34,447 nucleotides of DNA, from contig NZ_LIPP01000274.1 in assembly GCF_001418335.1 (NCBI RefSeq), forward strand, positions 1 through 34,447, read 5' to 3'. Below, piece by piece: positions 16,271 to 22,908 of the stretch (position 1 is the first letter of the stretch; the number at the start of each line of letters is the position of its first letter). The notes under the pieces are model-generated. The model was given only the letters and a program-made list of their open reading frames with translations. It did no database searches and was not told the origin of the DNA. Source of the stretch: Streptomyces aurantiacus (GTDB taxonomy: Bacteria; Actinomycetota; Actinomycetes; Streptomycetales; Streptomycetaceae). The translations under genes were made by a program, and so were the position numbers.

Positions 16271-16651
16271 TTACTTGACCTCGACGGAAGCGCCGGCGCC
16301 CTTGAGGGACTCCGCGGCCTTCTCGGCGGCAGCCTTGTCGACCTTCTCAAGGACCGGCTTCGGAGCACCGTCCACGAGGTCCTTGGCCTCCTTCAGACCC
16401 AGCGAGGTCAGCTCACGCACGACCTTGATGACCTGGATCTTCTTCTCGCCGGCGCCCGTGAGGACGACGTCGAACTCGTCCTGCTCGGCCTCGGCCTCGG
16501 CCGGAGCGGCAGCGGCGGCGGGGCCGGCGGCGACCGCGGCGGCGGCGGTGACGTCGAACTTCTCCTCGAAGGCCTTCACGAACTCGGAGAGCTCGATGAG
16601 GGTGAGGTTCTCGAACTGCGCGAGCAGCTCTTCCTGGGACAGCTTCGCCAT
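16271..16651 (-). CDS. rplL: 50S ribosomal protein L7/L12
   Basis: Flexible stalk protein that recruits translation GTPases. It has 126 residues: an N-terminal dimerisation domain (LSQEELLAQFENLTLIELSE), an Ala/Glu-rich hinge (residues about 37-55, AAAAPAEAEAE) and the C-terminal factor-binding domain with FDVVLTGAGEKKIQVIKVVRE and GLKEAKDLVDGAPKPV. The ATG at 16651 has GGAAGGA eight to nine bases upstream. It lies 110 bases after rplJ; that gap can fold (GAGGCG...CGCCTC arms), which could contribute to the higher output of L12 than L10. Confidence 0.98.
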   Translation of the reverse strand: MAKLSQEELLAQFENLTLIELSEFVKAFEEKFDVTAAAAVAAGPAAAAAPAEAEAEQDEFDVVLTGAGEKKIQVIKVVRELTSLGLKEAKDLVDGAPKPVLEKVDKAAAEKAAESLKGAGASVEVK

Positions 16652-16761
16652 GATGGCGTCCTTCCACTAATTCGGCAGGTGCCGGGATGTACTGGTGAGG
16701 CGGGCGTACGTTCGGCCCGCTACGACCGTCGCCTCAGGCGGCGGTCACTGCGCGAGCCGAG

Positions 16762-17292
16762 TTACTCGGCACCGCCCTGCTCTTCGAGCTTGACGCGAAG
16801 CGCTTCCGCGGTGCGGACGAACTTCGACGGGAGCGCCTGGAAGAGCTGCGCAGCCTGAGTCTGCTTGCCCTTCATGGCACCCGCCAGCTTGGCGAGCAGA
16901 ACCTCGCGGGACTCAAGGTCCGCGAGCTTCTTGAACTCGTCGGCGGACAGCGCCTTGCCGTCAAGGACACCGCCCTTGATGACGAGGTTCGGGTTGTCCT
17001 TGGCGAAGTCACGAAGACCCTTCGCCGACGTCACCGGGTCACCGGAGATGAAGGCAACCGCTGTCGGACCGTTGAACAGGTCGTCGAGCGTGGAGATCCC
17101 GGCCTCGTTGGCCGCGATCTTGGTCAGCGTGTTCTTCACCACGGCGTACTGGGCGTCTTCACCGAGCGAACGGCGCAGCGTCTTGAGCTGCGCCACGGTG
17201 AGACCCCGGTACTCGGTCAGCACAGCGGCGTTCGAGCTGCGGAACTGGTCCGCGAGCTCGGCTACCGCGGCAGCCTTGTCGGGCCTTGCCAT
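16762..17292 (-). CDS. rplJ: 50S ribosomal protein L10
   Basis: Base of the ribosomal stalk: it anchors L7/L12 dimers on 23S rRNA. The product has 176 residues, with the conserved N-terminal RNA-binding domain (LADQFRSSNAAVLTEYRGLTV and RRSLGEDAQYAVVKNTL) and a C-terminal helix (LFQALPSKFVRTAEALRVKL) that carries L12 dimers. The start is ATG at 17292, with GGAAGGAGG about nine bases upstream. In many bacteria L10 (as the L10-L12 complex) represses its own mRNA by binding the leader; such a leader is visible at 17428-17528. Confidence 0.97.
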   Translation of the reverse strand: MARPDKAAAVAELADQFRSSNAAVLTEYRGLTVAQLKTLRRSLGEDAQYAVVKNTLTKIAANEAGISTLDDLFNGPTAVAFISGDPVTSAKGLRDFAKDNPNLVIKGGVLDGKALSADEFKKLADLESREVLLAKLAGAMKGKQTQAAQLFQALPSKFVRTAEALRVKLEEQGGAE

Positions 17293-17340
17293 AAGCGTGG
17301 CCTCCTTCCGGGTGATGAGGACCGCTCAGAAGGAGACTGG

Positions 17341-17376
17341 GAAAACGAAACGCCCCGGCGCAGGCGCACGGGGCGT
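17341..17376 (-). terminator. Intrinsic terminator (attenuator) just upstream of rplJ
   Basis: On the minus strand the stem ACGCCCCG / CGGGGCGT, extended by GCGC/GCGC with one bulge, is followed by TTTCGTTTT. It lies between the L10-type leader and rplJ, about 50 bases before the start codon. A true terminator cannot be constitutive here without blocking rplJ, so it is probably conditional and works with the leader fold. Confidence 0.72.
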
Positions 17377-17427
17377 GGCTCTACCTGACGGAATCCGTAC
17401 GAAGTACGGGACTGTCCGGGAGCTCAT

Positions 17428-17528
17428 CCACAGTCACCTGCGCGGGTCGTCCGCAATTCAGCGGATCCTTCGGTCACCACGCCTCTTACGAGAGCATGGC
17501 GACGACCAGCGGTCTTTGGCTTCTGTGG
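17428..17528 (-). promoter_or_regulatory. Probable L10 leader RNA of rplJ
   Basis: A nested structure is visible on the minus strand. A closing stem CCACAG (17528-17523) pairs with CTGTGG (17433-17428). Inside it GGTCGTC (17507-17501) pairs with GACGACC (17451-17445). Two small hairpins are enclosed (CTCT/AGAG with a CGTA loop, and CCGC/GCGG). Size, position and the downstream terminator agree with the L10 leader that binds L10-L12 in other bacteria. The fold is seen by eye. Autoregulation is inferred from the family. Confidence 0.68.
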
Positions 17529-17529
17529 A

Positions 17530-17559
17530 AGATTACGTGAACGGGGCACCGTCAAGCAA
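17530..17559 (-). promoter_or_regulatory. Candidate rplJ promoter
   Basis: A -10-like TAATCT (17535-17530) has TTGCTT 18 bases upstream (17559-17554); an overlapping TTGACG (17555-17550) is only 14 bases away. The predicted RNA start would fall inside the first arm of the leader stem, so the true promoter may be shifted by several bases. Confidence 0.35.
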
Positions 17560-17568
17560 ATCCGTACA

Positions 17569-17593
17569 CCGGCCGGCTTCCCGGACCGGCCGG
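17569..17593 (-). terminator. Hairpin after the first lipoprotein gene
   Basis: CCGGCCGG (17569-17576) and CCGGCCGG (17586-17593) form an 8-bp stem with a 9-base loop, nine bases after the stop codon of the lipoprotein gene at 17602. It probably separates that gene from the rplJ promoter region. Confidence 0.55.
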
Positions 17594-17601
17594 CGGGGAG
17601 G

Positions 17602-18465
17602 TCAGCTGTCGAGGTCGCCCATCATCTCGGCCAGGTCCATGACGTCCTTGGCCGGCGGGGCCTCGACCGTCACGGGCTTGTTGAGGTCCAGGAAGGTGAT
17701 GGTCATGTCGAGCTTGCCCTTGTCGGCGTCGCCCTGCATACGGAACTGCTTGGTGTGGTCCTCACCGTCGATCCACAGGTCCATCGTGAGCGTGTCCACG
17801 CCCATCTCCTCGTACTGTTCGAGAGCCTCCTCCCGCTTCTCACGGGTGGCTTTGCTCTCGCTCTTCAGGGACTTGCGGAACTCGTCGAGGGTGACCGTGC
17901 CCTTGTAACGGGTGGTCTCGACGCCTTCGACCTTCTCGGTGCCGACCTTCTTCACGTTCTTGGAACCGGTGAGGAGGGTGGACTCCTGCGCCGGGTTCTT
18001 GTCGACGGCCCCCGCCCCCGGGGCCGCGCCGCCCAGCGCGTCGTCACCCAGCGTGGACATGTCGAACTTGATCCAGCTCTTGCCGTCCATCTCCTTGGCG
18101 GAAGCGGCGTTCCCGCCTATGTACATCGCCTTGTCGACCAGGCGGATCTCGGCGCTGCCGTCCGTTCCCTGGTCGAGGGCCGTCATCTTCATGCTCATGG
18201 CGATATCGGGCTTGATGCGCATCTGGGCCTCGGCCTTGATGCGCCCCTCCTCCGGGACCCGGCCGGTCATCCGGTAGCTGACGGAGGTGAAGTCCTCCGT
18301 CTTCTTCGCCGCCTTGGCCACGGCCGCGGCGGGCGTCATGTTCGGCGACTGCTCACTCGCGGCATCGCCGTCGGAACAGCCGACGGCGCCTGCGCCGAGG
18401 ACGAGTGCGGTGAGGGCCGCGCCCGTCGCCCTGTGACGTACGGAACGGTGCATGGAAAGCCTCAT
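17602..18465 (-). CDS. Putative lipoprotein, LppX/LprG-like fold
   Basis: Exported lipoprotein of unknown function, 287 residues. A basic n-region, a hydrophobic core (ALTALVLGAGAVGC) and a cysteine at about residue 30 followed by SDGD mark a lipid-anchored protein. The body has the layout of mycobacterial LppX/LprAFG-type lipid carriers: VSYRMTGRV near the start, KSWIKFDMSTLG in the middle, VEGVETTRYKGTVTLDEF, then LTMDLWIDGEDHTKQ. The membership is inferred from this pattern. Residues 172-215 align by eye with the next gene (shared VKKVG-EKV, TT-Y-GTV and W-D/N-D/E blocks), so the two are probable paralogs. The start ATG at 18465 has AGGGGGG four bases upstream; a second ATG lies five codons in. 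Confidence 0.82.
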   Translation of the reverse strand: MRLSMHRSVRHRATGAALTALVLGAGAVGCSDGDAASEQSPNMTPAAAVAKAAKKTEDFTSVSYRMTGRVPEEGRIKAEAQMRIKPDIAMSMKMTALDQGTDGSAEIRLVDKAMYIGGNAASAKEMDGKSWIKFDMSTLGDDALGGAAPGAGAVDKNPAQESTLLTGSKNVKKVGTEKVEGVETTRYKGTVTLDEFRKSLKSESKATREKREEALEQYEEMGVDTLTMDLWIDGEDHTKQFRMQGDADKGKLDMTITFLDLNKPVTVEAPPAKDVMDLAEMMGDLDS

Positions 18466-18591
18466 GGTTCCCCCCTAGGAAACAGATGAGCGATTCACAG
18501 ACAAACCGCGAGAGTATCCCAGGGGAACGCGAGCAGTCCCACGGGTTTCACGAGGCCTGAGTGACCCCTGTGGTGGCTGTCGTCGACTGCC

Positions 18592-18618
18592 GTCCGAGTC
18601 GTCCGAGTCGTCCGAGTG
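18592..18618. repeat. Three tandem copies of a 9-bp repeat
   Basis: GTCCGAGTC, GTCCGAGTC and GTCCGAGTG follow each other in the gap between the two lipoprotein genes, downstream of one stop and upstream of the next gene. Probably a slippage repeat; no function is evident. Confidence 0.7.
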
Positions 18619-18646
18619 AGCTGCCGGTGTCTCTCAGCTGTGGCTC

Positions 18647-19555
18647 TCAGCTCGCCGGCTGGGTCTGCATGAGGTCCTTGAAGTCGGCGGTGTCGCCCGC
18701 CGCGGGCTCCTGGACGGAGACCTTCACCCCGTAGTCGCTGTAGTACGCCGTGGAGGACATCGAGCCGGTCGCGAGCTCACCCTTCTCGGCCTTCTTGACC
18801 AGCAGGTCCTCGTCGTTCACCCAGATGTCGATCGTCTCGGTGGTCACCCCGGCCTGCTCCAGCTGGCGCTTCAGATCGGCCAGCTGCTCCGCGGAGAGGT
18901 TCGAGCTCTTGTCGGCGAGGTCCGCGACCTCGACCGTGCCCGAGTAGTGCGTGGTGCTCTCGCCGCGCACCTTCTCCTCGCCGACCTTCTTGACGTCCCC
19001 GGAGGCCAGCAGGAGCTTCACCGACTGGTTCGGCGTGGTGTTCTGCATCTGGTCCTTCATGTACGCGCCCGATCCGCCGGCGAGCTTCGCCAGGTCGTCG
19101 TACGCGTACTTGATCCAGTGCTTGCCGCCGGACTGCTCGGCGAACTTGTCGCCCATCTTCGCGTAGTAGGCGTCCGGCAGGTAGCGGGCCTCCATGGAGG
19201 TGGTGCCCAGCTGGCGCATCTGGTCGGCCATCGTGCCGCCGGTGTACGTGATCGTCAGGTTCCCGGTGAGTCCGTCGGCCCAGCCGAGGGCGCCGTTCGC
19301 CTCCATCGACATCATCGTGCCCATGGTCGTGGTGGACTCGACCTTGGCGGAGTCCGCCTTGTCGGTGCTCGCCTCCACGGAACGCAGGGCCGCGATGGGG
19401 CTCATCCGGGTCTTGGCCTTGGCGGCGCCCTTGCTGTCCCCGCCCGAGCCCCTGTCCGAGCCCCCGTCGGACGAGCCACTACAGGCCGCGACCCCGGTCA
19501 GAGCGGCGGCCACCGCTATCGAGACGGTCACGCGGCGCACGGTCGTGCTCATCAT
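18647..19555 (-). CDS. Putative lipoprotein, LppX/LprG-like fold
   Basis: Exported lipoprotein of unknown function, 302 residues. The signal sequence (VSIAVAAALTGVAAC) ends in a clear lipobox V-A-A-C, followed by a Ser/Gly/Asp-rich linker (SGSSDGGSDRGSGGDSKG). Key segments are KHWIKYAYDDLAKL, VKKVGEEKVRGESTTHYSGT and TIDIWVNDEDLLVKKAEKG, which match the neighbouring lipoprotein at 17602-18465 in order and spacing. Two neighbouring ATG codons precede STTV. It lies beyond the rplA terminator (19638-19674), so it should have its own promoter. The pair separates rplA from rplJ, an insertion I remember as characteristic of streptomycetes. Confidence 0.82.
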   Translation of the reverse strand: MMSTTVRRVTVSIAVAAALTGVAACSGSSDGGSDRGSGGDSKGAAKAKTRMSPIAALRSVEASTDKADSAKVESTTTMGTMMSMEANGALGWADGLTGNLTITYTGGTMADQMRQLGTTSMEARYLPDAYYAKMGDKFAEQSGGKHWIKYAYDDLAKLAGGSGAYMKDQMQNTTPNQSVKLLLASGDVKKVGEEKVRGESTTHYSGTVEVADLADKSSNLSAEQLADLKRQLEQAGVTTETIDIWVNDEDLLVKKAEKGELATGSMSSTAYYSDYGVKVSVQEPAAGDTADFKDLMQTQPAS

Positions 19556-19637
19556 TCGTCCCCCTATGCGATTCCTGTGCTCCGCACGCTAGCGCAGGGC
19601 ACCGACAGTCGGCCCGGAAACGGCCACCGGAGACAGA

Positions 19638-19674
19638 GACGGGCCCCGCACCTCGAAAGGTTGCGGGGCCCGTC
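19638..19674 (-). terminator. Terminator of rplA
   Basis: GACGGGCCCCGCA (19638-19650) and TGCGGGGCCCGTC (19662-19674) form a perfect 13-bp stem, continued by CCT/AGG around a short loop, 44 bases after the rplA stop. It closes the secE-nusG-rplK-rplA transcript. Confidence 0.88.
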
Positions 19675-19717
19675 CTGAAATCGCGTCTGCGACGCGGCTG
19701 CCGGGTGAGCGTCAGGC

Positions 19718-20443
19718 TCAGACGGCGGCCGGGTCCTCCTCGACGAGGAGGTTGCGGGTGCGGTTCGGGTCGATCGGAACGCCGGGGCCGATCGTGGTGC
19801 TGATCCCGGCCTTCTTGATGTAACGACCCTTGGCGGCCGACGGCTTCAGACGAAGGATCTCGTCGAGCGCGGCGCCGTAGTTCTCCACCAGCTGCGTGTC
19901 GTCGAACGACACCTTGCCGATGATGAAGTGCAGGTTCGAGTGCTTGTCGACGCGGAACTCGATCTTGCCGCCCTTGATCTCGGTCACGGCCTTGACCACG
20001 TCCGGGGTCACGGTGCCCGTCTTCGGGTTCGGCATCAGACCACGCGGGCCGAGGACACGGCCCAGGCGGCCGACCTTACCCATGAGGTCGGGGGTGGCGA
20101 CGACGGCGTCGAAGTCCAGACGCCCCTTCGCCACCTCGTCGATGAGCTCGTCCGAGCCGACGATGTCGGCGCCGGCGGCAGTCGCGGCCTCGGCACGGTC
20201 ACCGGTCGCGAAGACCAGGACCCGGGCGGTCTTGCCGGTGCCGTGCGGGAGGTTCACGGTGCCGCGGACCATCTGGTCGGCCTTGCGCGGGTCGACACCC
20301 AGACGGAAGGCGACCTCGACGGTGCCGTCGAACTTGGAGGTGGAGGTCTCCTTGGCGAGGCGGACGGCTTCGAGCGGGGCGTACAGCTTTTCCCGGTCGA
20401 TCTTGGCGTCCGCAGCGCGGAGAGACTTGCTGCGCTTGCTCAC
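19718..20443 (-). CDS. rplA: 50S ribosomal protein L1
   Basis: Ribosomal stalk protein that helps release E-site tRNA, and a translational repressor of its own operon in other bacteria. It has 241 residues, full length, with the L1 signatures KFDGTVEVAFRLGVDPRKADQMVRGTVNLPHGTGK near the N-terminus, GRLGRVLGPRGLMPNPKTGTV in the middle and KGGKIEFRVDKHSNLHFIIGK towards the end. The start is GTG at 20443, with AGGAG five bases upstream. It lies 76 bases after rplK and ends at a strong terminator. Confidence 0.98.
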   Translation of the reverse strand: MSKRSKSLRAADAKIDREKLYAPLEAVRLAKETSTSKFDGTVEVAFRLGVDPRKADQMVRGTVNLPHGTGKTARVLVFATGDRAEAATAAGADIVGSDELIDEVAKGRLDFDAVVATPDLMGKVGRLGRVLGPRGLMPNPKTGTVTPDVVKAVTEIKGGKIEFRVDKHSNLHFIIGKVSFDDTQLVENYGAALDEILRLKPSAAKGRYIKKAGISTTIGPGVPIDPNRTRNLLVEEDPAAV

Positions 20444-20519
20444 TACTGCTCCTGTGTGTTGAGGAGTCGTGGTAGGGGCCGAGCAGGCCCTGCCACGGTG
20501 TGCTCTACGAAGGTGGGGT

Positions 20520-20954
20520 TCAGCCCTCGACCGTGATGCCCATGGAACGGGCGGTGCCGGCGATGATCTTCGACGCGGCGTCCAGGTCGTTGGCGTTCAG
20601 GTCGGCCAGCTTGGTCGTGGCGATCTCGCGGACCTGCGCCTGAGTGATCTTGGCGACCTTGGTCTTGTGCGGCTCGCCGGAGCCCTTCTCGACACCGGCG
20701 GCCTTGAGGATCATCCTCGCGGCCGGCGGGGTCTTGGTGATGAAGGTGAAGGAGCGGTCTTCGTAGACCGTGATCTCCACCGGGATCACCCAGCCGCGCT
20801 GCGACTCGGTCGCGGCGTTGTAGGCCTTGCAGAACTCCATGATGTTGACGCCGTGCTGGCCCAGTGCGGGGCCGACCGGCGGAGCCGGGTTGGCCGCACC
20901 GGCCTGGATCTGGAGCTTGATGAGCCCCGTGGCCTTCTTCTTCTTGGGAGGCAT
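20520..20954 (-). CDS. rplK: 50S ribosomal protein L11
   Basis: GTPase-centre protein, needed for stringent-factor (RelA) activation and part of the thiostrepton site. It has 144 residues: [17 protein letters not shown], then the proline-rich [24 protein letters not shown], and a C-terminal rRNA-binding domain ending [14 protein letters not shown]. The ATG at 20954 has GGAGAG upstream. It heads the rplK-rplA pair; the 193-base gap from nusG contains a probable nusG terminator and a palindromic promoter region. Confidence 0.98.
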
Positions 20955-21019
20955 TGCTCTCTCCGGGTCCTAGTGAGAGTTTCCAGCCATCCATTCCGGA
21001 TCATCCGGATGGAGGCATA

Positions 21020-21050
21020 CCGCACAACGATAACGGGTATCCTTGTGCGG
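21020..21050. promoter_or_regulatory. Interrupted palindrome upstream of rplK
   Basis: CCGCACAA-C-GATA-ACGGG-TATC-C-TTGTGCGG is nearly perfectly symmetric over 31 bases (one mismatched pair). On the minus strand TTGGCC and TATCGT, 16 bases apart, overlap it, so it could be an operator over an rplK promoter or an RNA hairpin at the start of the rplK leader (for example a binding site for L1). No mechanism is shown. Confidence 0.5.
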
Positions 21051-21052
21051 CC

Positions 21053-21120
21053 AAAAACCGAGCAGGTCAGACGGTCTCCCGCGACCGGGGAGGTACCCCC
21101 AGCGAGAGCCTGTCTGACCT
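21053..21120 (-). terminator. Long inverted repeat after nusG, probable terminator
   Basis: Arms AGGTCAGAC (21064-21072) and GTCTGACCT (21112-21120) enclose a folded core that includes GGGGAGGTACCCCC; on the minus strand TTTTT follows six bases after the stem. The core resembles a palindromic sequence common in Streptomyces intergenic regions (from memory). Read-through to rplK is likely partial. Confidence 0.6.
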
Positions 21121-21147
21121 GATCGGAGGCTTGCGGTCCGAAGAACG

Positions 21148-22125
21148 TCAGTTCTTCTGGATCTGGTCGAAGCTCAGCTCGACCGGGGTCTCGCGGCCGA
21201 AGATCTCGACGAGGCCCTTGACCTTCTTCGAGTCGGCGTTGATCTCGTTGATGGTCGCCTGCAGCGTCGCGAACGGGCCGTCGGTGACGGTGACCGAGTC
21301 GCCGACCTCGAAGTCCAGTACCTGGACCTCCAGCTTGCGGGACGGAGCCGGCTTGCCCTCGGCCTCCGCGGCCTCGCGGGCGGCCTTCTCCTCGGCCTCG
21401 GGGGCGAGCATCTTGACGATCTCGTCCAGCGTCAGCGGGTACGGGTCGTAGGCGTTGCCCACGAAGCCGGTGACGCCGGGGGTGTTGCGGACGACGCCCC
21501 AGGACTCGTTCGTCAGATCCATGCGCACCAGCACGTAGCCGGGGAGCTTGTTCTGCTTGATGGTCTTGCGCTCGCCGTTCTTGATCTGCGCGACCTCTTC
21601 TTGCGGCACCTCGGCCGCGAAGATGAAGTCCTCGACGTTCAGCGAGACGGCACGCTGTTCGAGGTTGGTCTTCACGCGGTTCTCGTAACCGGCGTACGTG
21701 TGGATGACGTACCACTCGCCGGGCAGCGCGCGGAGCTCCTCGCGGAGGGCGGTGACGGGGTCGACCGGCTCGGCCTCCTCCGCCTCCTCCTCGTCGGAGT
21801 CCTCGGCGGTCTCGGAGTCGTCGACGGCCTCGGCGGAGTCTTCGGCGGCTTCGTCCGTCTCGTCGCTGTCCTCGTCCGCCTCGTCGGAGACGGACGGGGT
21901 GGCGGCGTCATCGACGTCCGGGGTGGCGGCGTCGGCTGCGGTGTCCTCTTCGAGGTCCTCGCCGGACTCGTCCTCGGCGTGCAGGGCAGCCTCTTCGGCG
22001 GGCTCGCCCGCGGCGGCGTCGGCAGCCTCGACCTCGTCCTCGACGTCCGCTCCCTCGACGATGTCGCGCTCGTCGTCAACGGACTCGACCGGCTCGACGG
22101 CATCGTTCAGGTTCGGGTCAGACAC
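21148..22125 (-). CDS. nusG: Transcription elongation/termination factor NusG
   Basis: Binds RNA polymerase and affects pausing, Rho action and coupling with ribosomes. The GTG at 22125 gives 325 residues starting V-S-D-P-N-L-N-D, like other streptomycete NusG; a further ATG at 22149 lacks a ribosome-binding site. The N-terminal 130 or so residues are a very acidic Asp/Glu/Ala-rich extension. Then come the NGN domain (GEWYVIHTYAGYENRVKTNL to FVGNAYDPYPLTLDEI), a linker with charged repeats (EAEEKAAREAAEAEGK) and the KOW domain (FEVGDSVTVTDGPFATLQAT). NGN and KOW look normal. It is co-directional with secE, 77 bases downstream of it. Confidence 0.95.
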   Translation of the reverse strand: MSDPNLNDAVEPVESVDDERDIVEGADVEDEVEAADAAAGEPAEEAALHAEDESGEDLEEDTAADAATPDVDDAATPSVSDEADEDSDETDEAAEDSAEAVDDSETAEDSDEEEAEEAEPVDPVTALREELRALPGEWYVIHTYAGYENRVKTNLEQRAVSLNVEDFIFAAEVPQEEVAQIKNGERKTIKQNKLPGYVLVRMDLTNESWGVVRNTPGVTGFVGNAYDPYPLTLDEIVKMLAPEAEEKAAREAAEAEGKPAPSRKLEVQVLDFEVGDSVTVTDGPFATLQATINEINADSKKVKGLVEIFGRETPVELSFDQIQKN

Positions 22126-22202
22126 GGTGGCTGCTTCTTCCTGGATCATGGGGGTGGAACACGCGAAAGCGGGCGCCGGGTACGGCGCCCTTCGCGCTTG
22201 GC

Positions 22203-22490
22203 TCAGCCAAAGACGTACTTGGCAGCCTTGTCGAGTCCGAAGTCAATCAGAGTCACGAGGCCGATCATGATGACAACGAACACAATCACCACTGTGGTGT
22301 ACGTCGTCAGCTGATTGCGAGTCGGCCAGACGACCTTGCGGAGCTCCGCGACGATCTGGCGGTAGAAGAGAGCGAGGCGCTTCAGCGGGCCCTTCTTGGC
22401 ACGCTTACCGCCCTTGCGGCCCTTCTTCTGGGACTCCGGCGCCTCATCCTGGGCATCAGGCATGTCGATGGAGCCCACGGCGTCCGTCAC
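22203..22490 (-). CDS. secE: Preprotein translocase subunit SecE
   Basis: Small essential subunit of the SecYEG protein-export channel. It has 95 residues: a polar, Lys/Arg-rich N-terminal half (QKKGRKGGKRAKKGPLKRL), the amphipathic helix with the conserved ELRKVVWPTRNQL motif, and one membrane helix (TVVIVFVVIMIGLVTLIDFGL). A single helix is the usual form outside enterobacteria. The GTG at 22490 has GAGGA upstream. It lies between tRNA-Trp and nusG, the standard bacterial order. Confidence 0.96.
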   Translation of the reverse strand: MTDAVGSIDMPDAQDEAPESQKKGRKGGKRAKKGPLKRLALFYRQIVAELRKVVWPTRNQLTTYTTVVIVFVVIMIGLVTLIDFGLDKAAKYVFG

Positions 22491-22599
22491 TCGTCCTCAC
22501 CTGATTCCGGGTCGTGGCCGTGCCGCGCCCGGTGTGAGCCGCACGGCGGTGCAATGCAGTATGTACATGTGCACACATCCTGGTGAAAGGAGTGTGTAG

Positions 22600-22672
22600 C
22601 AGGGCCGGAGGGACTTGAACCCGCAACCGCTGGTTTTGGAGACCAGTGCTCTACCAATTGAGCTACGACCCT
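22600..22672 (-). tRNA. tRNA-Trp (anticodon CCA)
   Basis: 73 bases on the minus strand. Acceptor AGGGTCG pairs with CGGCCCT, the D arm contains GCTCAATTGGTAGAGC, the anticodon stem-loop is CTGGT-CTCCAAA-ACCAG with anticodon CCA, and the T arm carries GGTTCAAGTCC. The discriminator is G; the 3' CCA is not encoded. It lies directly upstream of secE, as in many actinobacteria. Confidence 0.97.
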
Positions 22673-22908
22673 TTGCCTACCTCACAACGTACCGCATCGG
22701 TCCGAGTGCTCGGTGTGCACCGGAAGGGCGCGGCTGCTGAAGGCCAACGAGGTGAGAGTGTACGTGGTCGGCGGCCGGTCGTCGAACAGAAAGTGCCGTT
22801 ACGGACTTTGTCCGTGCGCAACCCCGGCTCCACCCCGGCTCCGTCCCGCGTGGCCCAGTCTGTGAAACCGGTGTGCCGGGGACGTTTCCGGTCTGAAACG
22901 ATGGGCCC

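Noticed and set aside
22600..22672. tRNA-Trp or the tRNA-Thr/Met pair as integration sites
   Set aside because: No duplicated tRNA 3' end and no integrase gene in the window.
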